A stretch of DNA of 45,456 bases from an uncultured bacterium (GTDB taxonomy: Bacteria; Gemmatimonadota; Gemmatimonadetes; Longimicrobiales; RSA9), in NCBI GenBank assembly GCA_937889645.1, contig CALBZE010000074.1, positions 1 to 45,456 on the forward strand, written 5' to 3'. The notes under the pieces are model-generated. The model was not told where the DNA came from. It was given only the letters and a program-made list of their open reading frames with translations, and did no database searches. A program made the position numbers and the translations under genes. How positions within the stretch are numbered: the first letter of the stretch is position 1; the number at the start of each line of letters is the position of its first letter. Positions 42,676 through 45,456 of this stretch are shown one piece after another.

Positions 42676-42710
42676 CCGTTGGGGGACACGAGACGCCCTT
42701 CCCCCAACGG
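42676..42710 (-). promoter_or_regulatory. 10-bp hairpin that touches the ribosome site of the small membrane gene
   Basis: CCGTTGGGGG and CCCCCAACGG are perfect complements with a 15-nt loop. On the minus-strand RNA the 3' arm ends in ACGG, the first bases of CGGAGGG. It may limit ribosome access, stabilise the RNA or block exonucleases. Confidence 0.6.
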
Positions 42711-42734
42711 GCACGATCCATTCCAGAAGGACGG

Positions 42735-42747
42735 GCTCCGGCGGAGC
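42735..42747 (-). terminator. Possible weak terminator after the MDR gene
   Basis: GCTCCG-C-CGGAGC on the minus strand followed by CCGTCCTTCT, 16-28 nt after the MDR stop. The loop is too tight and the U-tract poor, so confidence is low. Confidence 0.35.
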
Positions 42748-42762
42748 TGGCGACCCGGCGCA

Positions 42763-43785
42763 TCAAGGAACGAGCACGATCTTCCCGAACTGCTCGCCGC
42801 GCTCGAGCCGCTCGTGCGCCTCGCGCACCCGGTCCAGCGGCCAGACGACGTCGATCACCGGCTCGAACGCCCCGCGGAAGACGAGCTTCATCACGGCCTC
42901 GAACTCGCTCCGGCTCGCCATCGTCGTGCCGACGATCTCGAACTGCTTCCAGAACAGGTTGCGCAGGTCGACGGCGCCGTTCGGCCCCGTCGTCGCGCCG
43001 TAGACGACGAGGCGGCCGCCCCGCGTCAACGCCCGCAGGTTCTGCGCGAACGTCGCCACGCCCACGGAGTCGAAGATCACGTCGACGCCGCGCTTCCCCG
43101 TCGCCTTCCAGATCTCCTGCGAGAAGTCGACGGCCTTGCGGTCGAAGACGACGTCGGCGCCGAGCGCCTTCACGCGCTCCACGTTCTCGGCCGTCGTCAC
43201 GGCGAAGACGCGCGCGCCCGCGTGCTTCGCGATCTGGATCGCGGCGGTCGCCGCGCCGCCCGACGCGCCCGTGATCAGCACGTCCATCCCGGCACGCAGG
43301 CGGCCCTGCGTGATGAGCCCGCGCCACGCGGTCTGGAAGACCAGCGGGACCGCCGCCGCCTTCTCGAACGGGCAGTCGTCCGGGATCGGGTATAGGTTCG
43401 TCGCCGGAACCGCTACATACTCGGCGAAGCCGCCCTGCGTGTGCTCGCCGATCAGGCGGAACCGCACGCACATCGACTCCTGCCCCGCGTGGCACCACTC
43501 GCACCGCCCGCACCAGAGGGACGGGTTCACCACGACCCGCGTCCCGACCTCGACCCCGTGGACGCCGGGCCCCAGCTCCGCGACGACGCCCGCAATGTCC
43601 GACCCGCCGATGTGCGGCATCGTCGTCTCGATCGGCAGACCACGCCGCACCCACAGATCCAGGTGGTTCATCGCCGCCGCCTTCACCTCGACCAGCACTT
43701 CGCCCGGCCCGGCCGTCGGCCGCTCGACCTCCTCGACCCGGACCACCTCCGGGCCGCCATACTCGTGGAATATCGCCGCTTTCAT
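42763..43785 (-). CDS. MDR-family oxidoreductase with structural zinc site
   Basis: 340 residues. GroES-like domain with the four-cysteine structural zinc loop (CGRCEWCHAGQESMC, about 92-106) and Rossmann domain with GASGGAATAAIQIAK. The catalytic zinc Cys of alcohol dehydrogenases is replaced (AAAMNHLDLWVRRG), so the activity is more likely quinone or enone reduction. GAGGAG lies 5 nt before ATG 43785. Not closely similar to the MDR protein at 30999, which lacks the zinc loop. Confidence 0.88.
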   Translation of the reverse strand: MKAAIFHEYGGPEVVRVEEVERPTAGPGEVLVEVKAAAMNHLDLWVRRGLPIETTMPHIGGSDIAGVVAELGPGVHGVEVGTRVVVNPSLWCGRCEWCHAGQESMCVRFRLIGEHTQGGFAEYVAVPATNLYPIPDDCPFEKAAAVPLVFQTAWRGLITQGRLRAGMDVLITGASGGAATAAIQIAKHAGARVFAVTTAENVERVKALGADVVFDRKAVDFSQEIWKATGKRGVDVIFDSVGVATFAQNLRALTRGGRLVVYGATTGPNGAVDLRNLFWKQFEIVGTTMASRSEFEAVMKLVFRGAFEPVIDVVWPLDRVREAHERLERGEQFGKIVLVP

Positions 43786-43984
43786 CTCGACTCCTCGAGC
43801 CAATGGGTTGCCGCAAGAATAGGGGCCCACCCCAAACGAAGCAACGCGACGGCCGCTCCGACGGCGCGACCCTGAGTTCTTGCCCGAGCCCCGCCTTGTT
43901 CCCACCCCTCCGACCGATTAGGTTGAGCCGCCTCACCGAGATACGAAACCGTAGCAGCGACGCCGCGCAACTGGTGGCTTGACA

Positions 43985-44434
43985 ATGCGTGAATCGGATT
44001 CCGAGGATCTCCTGAGGAAGCTGGAAGAGCGCGCCCTCGAGGACGCCGCCGAGGAGGTCCCGGAGCCGGAATTCAACGTACGCGCAGTGCTCGGCGGCTC
44101 CGGCGACGACTCGATCCCGGACGTCACGCTGGGCGGCTACATCGCGGAGCACGACCGACCGCCGGCGTTCACCGGCTCGGATGGCCAGCCCTATACCGTC
44201 GGCGTCGACACGGAGGAGACCGGGGACCCCGCCCGGCCGTTCGTCGGGTTCCTGGTCTTTCTGCGTTGGGCCTCGACGGGCGCCGGGATCATGGAGCACC
44301 TCGAGTCGGGCGATCTGACGACCGGCGCCACGGCCGACGAGGCGACGCGCGCGCTCCTCGACCTCTCGCTCTTCGAGGTCAAGGCCGAGCTGGACGCCGC
44401 CATCGAGCGCCGCCGCAAGGAGTTGGAGGATTGA
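43985..44434 (+). CDS. Uncharacterised acidic protein coupled to proline dehydrogenase
   Basis: 149 residues, not recognised. No signal or TM segment. A charged helical N-terminus (LLRKLEERALEDAAEE), a middle with GYIAEHDRPPAFTGSDGQPYTVGVDTEE that reads like beta strands, and a C-terminal helix (FEVKAELDAAIERRRKELED). ATG 43985 with GGTGG upstream; TTG 43979 is also possible. Its stop overlaps the proline dehydrogenase ATG by one base (TGATG), so the two are translationally coupled and probably act together. Confidence 0.75.
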   Translation: MRESDSEDLLRKLEERALEDAAEEVPEPEFNVRAVLGGSGDDSIPDVTLGGYIAEHDRPPAFTGSDGQPYTVGVDTEETGDPARPFVGFLVFLRWASTGAGIMEHLESGDLTTGATADEATRALLDLSLFEVKAELDAAIERRRKELED

Positions 44435-45378
44435 TGCTGAGGGATGCGATCCTATTGATGAGTGAGAGTCGGCTCCTGCGTCGCATCGCGACGGAGGCGC
44501 CGTTCGCCAGCAGCGTCGCCCGGCGGTTCGTGGCCGGCGAGACGCTCGACGACGCGGTCCAGGCCGCTCGCGCGCTCAACGAGAGCGGGATGCACGTCAC
44601 GCTCGACTACCTGGGCGAGTCGGTGAGCAACCGCGAGGAGGCGACCGCCGCCGCGGACGTCTACCTCCAGCTCCTCGACCGCATCGCAACGGAGCGGCTG
44701 GACGCCAACGCGTCGCTCAAGCTGACGCAGATGGGGCAGGACGTCGACGAGGCGTTCCTGCGCGAGAACGTCGGCCGCGTCCTCGACTCCGCGCGCGAGA
44801 AACAGATCTTCATCCGCTTCGACATGGAGTCGAGCGCGTACACGCAGCGCACGCTCGATTTCTTCCGCAGCGTGTGGGACGAGGGGTACCGCAACGTCGG
44901 CGTCGTGATCCAGAGCTACCTGTACCGGAGCGAGGACGACGTCCGCATGCTCAACGAGCTGGGTGCTCGGGTCCGGCTCTGCAAGGGTGCGTACAAGGAG
45001 CCCGAGAGCGTCGCATTCCCCGACAAGAAGGACGTGGACGCCAACTACGTGCGGCTCATGAAGCTGCTCCTGAAGGACGGCAACTACCCGGGGATCGCGA
45101 CGCACGACGAGAAGATGATCCGGGCGACGATCGACTTCGCCAAGGCGGAAGGGATCCCGGCGACCGACTTCGAGTTCCAGATGCTCTACGGCATCCGCCG
45201 CGACCTGCAGCAGCGCATCGTCGACGAGGGGTGGAACCTGCGGATCTACGTGCCGTTCGGCGAGGCGTGGTATCCGTATCTGATGCGGCGGATGGCGGAG
45301 CGGCCGGCGAATCTTTTCTTCATCGTCGATGCGGTGGTACGGGAGTCGCCGTTGCGGTTCCTGATGGGTAGGCGGTGA
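44434..45378 (+). CDS. Proline dehydrogenase (monofunctional)
   Basis: 314 residues, flavin-dependent TIM barrel. Recognisable segments are VTLDYLGESV (about 56-65), KLTQMGQDVDE, FIRFDMESSAYTQRTLDFF, VVIQSYLYRSEDDV, VRLCKGAYKEPESVAF, ATHDEKMI, EFQMLYGIR and YVPFGEAWYPYLMRR. It oxidises proline to pyrroline-5-carboxylate and passes electrons to quinone. The length matches the stand-alone PRODH type of Gram-positive and Thermus-like bacteria and not PutA. GGAGG precedes the ATG. No P5C dehydrogenase gene is seen before the window ends. Confidence 0.95.
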   Translation: MLRDAILLMSESRLLRRIATEAPFASSVARRFVAGETLDDAVQAARALNESGMHVTLDYLGESVSNREEATAAADVYLQLLDRIATERLDANASLKLTQMGQDVDEAFLRENVGRVLDSAREKQIFIRFDMESSAYTQRTLDFFRSVWDEGYRNVGVVIQSYLYRSEDDVRMLNELGARVRLCKGAYKEPESVAFPDKKDVDANYVRLMKLLLKDGNYPGIATHDEKMIRATIDFAKAEGIPATDFEFQMLYGIRRDLQQRIVDEGWNLRIYVPFGEAWYPYLMRRMAERPANLFFIVDAVVRESPLRFLMGRR

Positions 45379-45383
45379 GGGGA

Positions 45384-45456
45384 GCCGCCCCGGAGGGGCG
45401 GCGGGGGCGGCCGCTACGCGGCGGGGAGCGGCGCCGCTACGCGGCGCGGGAGGCGG
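45384..45456 (+). repeat. GC hairpin and repeated CGCTACGCGGCG words after the proline dehydrogenase stop
   Basis: GCCGCCCC-GGA-GGGGCGGC forms a compact stem just after the stop, without a U-tract. Two CCGCTACGCGGCG words about 23 bases apart follow up to the window edge, another short tandem repeat beginning near a stop codon. Confidence 0.6.

Noticed and set aside
43979..43984. TTGACA at the start of the uncharacterised gene as a -35 box
   Set aside because: It overlaps the start codon region and has no -10 at 16-18 nt; it appears to be coincidental.

Overview
The window is very GC-rich and densely coded. The gene set suggests a diderm bacterium of the Gemmatimonadota or a close relative: a SusC/SusD outer-membrane pair, two long ADOP-type (MacB/FtsX-like) permeases, a PadR regulator next to a permease-prefix membrane protein, a secreted S9D-type peptidase and a futalosine-route menaquinone enzyme (MqnD). 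No rRNA, tRNA, phage or CRISPR was seen. The phylum call is inference from gene content only. All product calls come from reading translated motifs; no database search was run.

Layout. (1) 108-4576, minus: a Fur-like-box operon encoding a double HmuY-like haem-binding lipoprotein, a HmuR-like TonB-dependent receptor and an exported CbiX-type class II chelatase. (2) 4769-7111: an orphan PAS/GAF sensor kinase. (3) 7261-10648, minus: a copper operon copZ - 32-residue membrane peptide - copA - csoR, with two CsoR-like sites in the copZ promoter. (4) 10650-12114: a repeat-rich stretch with a distant copy of a TetR operator, surrounding a thioredoxin-like gene. (5) 12111-14169: OsmC divergent from an ArsR-type regulator with paired cysteines, then a Spy-like lipoprotein. 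(6) 14200-17773, minus: S9D-type peptidase and sirtuin. (7) 17932-21983: DUF2975 membrane protein with YozG-like regulator, TetR regulator, PadR with membrane partner. (8) 22226-34245: LysR, DinB, tandem UspA, two divergent ADOP permeases, an internally deleted YfiT-like gene, an MDR oxidoreductase, AraC and QueG. (9) 34596-39101: SusC/SusD pair closed by a strong terminator. (10) 39314-45378: MqnD, GT2 membrane glycosyltransferase, MazG-like and NUDIX hydrolases, a small membrane protein, a second MDR oxidoreductase, an unknown protein and proline dehydrogenase.

Two signals stand out. The first is the haem operon, in which an exported CbiX chelatase is co-transcribed with HmuY/HmuR-like uptake proteins. 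This suggests periplasmic removal of iron from haem (or metal exchange) by a class II chelatase; characterised hmu operons use a CobN-like protein (HmuS). The second is a recurring pattern of short tandem repeats that begin at or span stop codons of unrelated genes (108, 7111, 7700, 12111, 18905, probably 11300 and 45378). In at least three cases the repeat is G-rich on the sense strand and could fold into an RNA G-quadruplex in the 3' UTR.

Regulatory sites are unusually readable: sigma70-like TTGACA promoters with 17-nt spacers precede the haem, copper, DUF2975 and padR units, each with palindromic or repeated operators.
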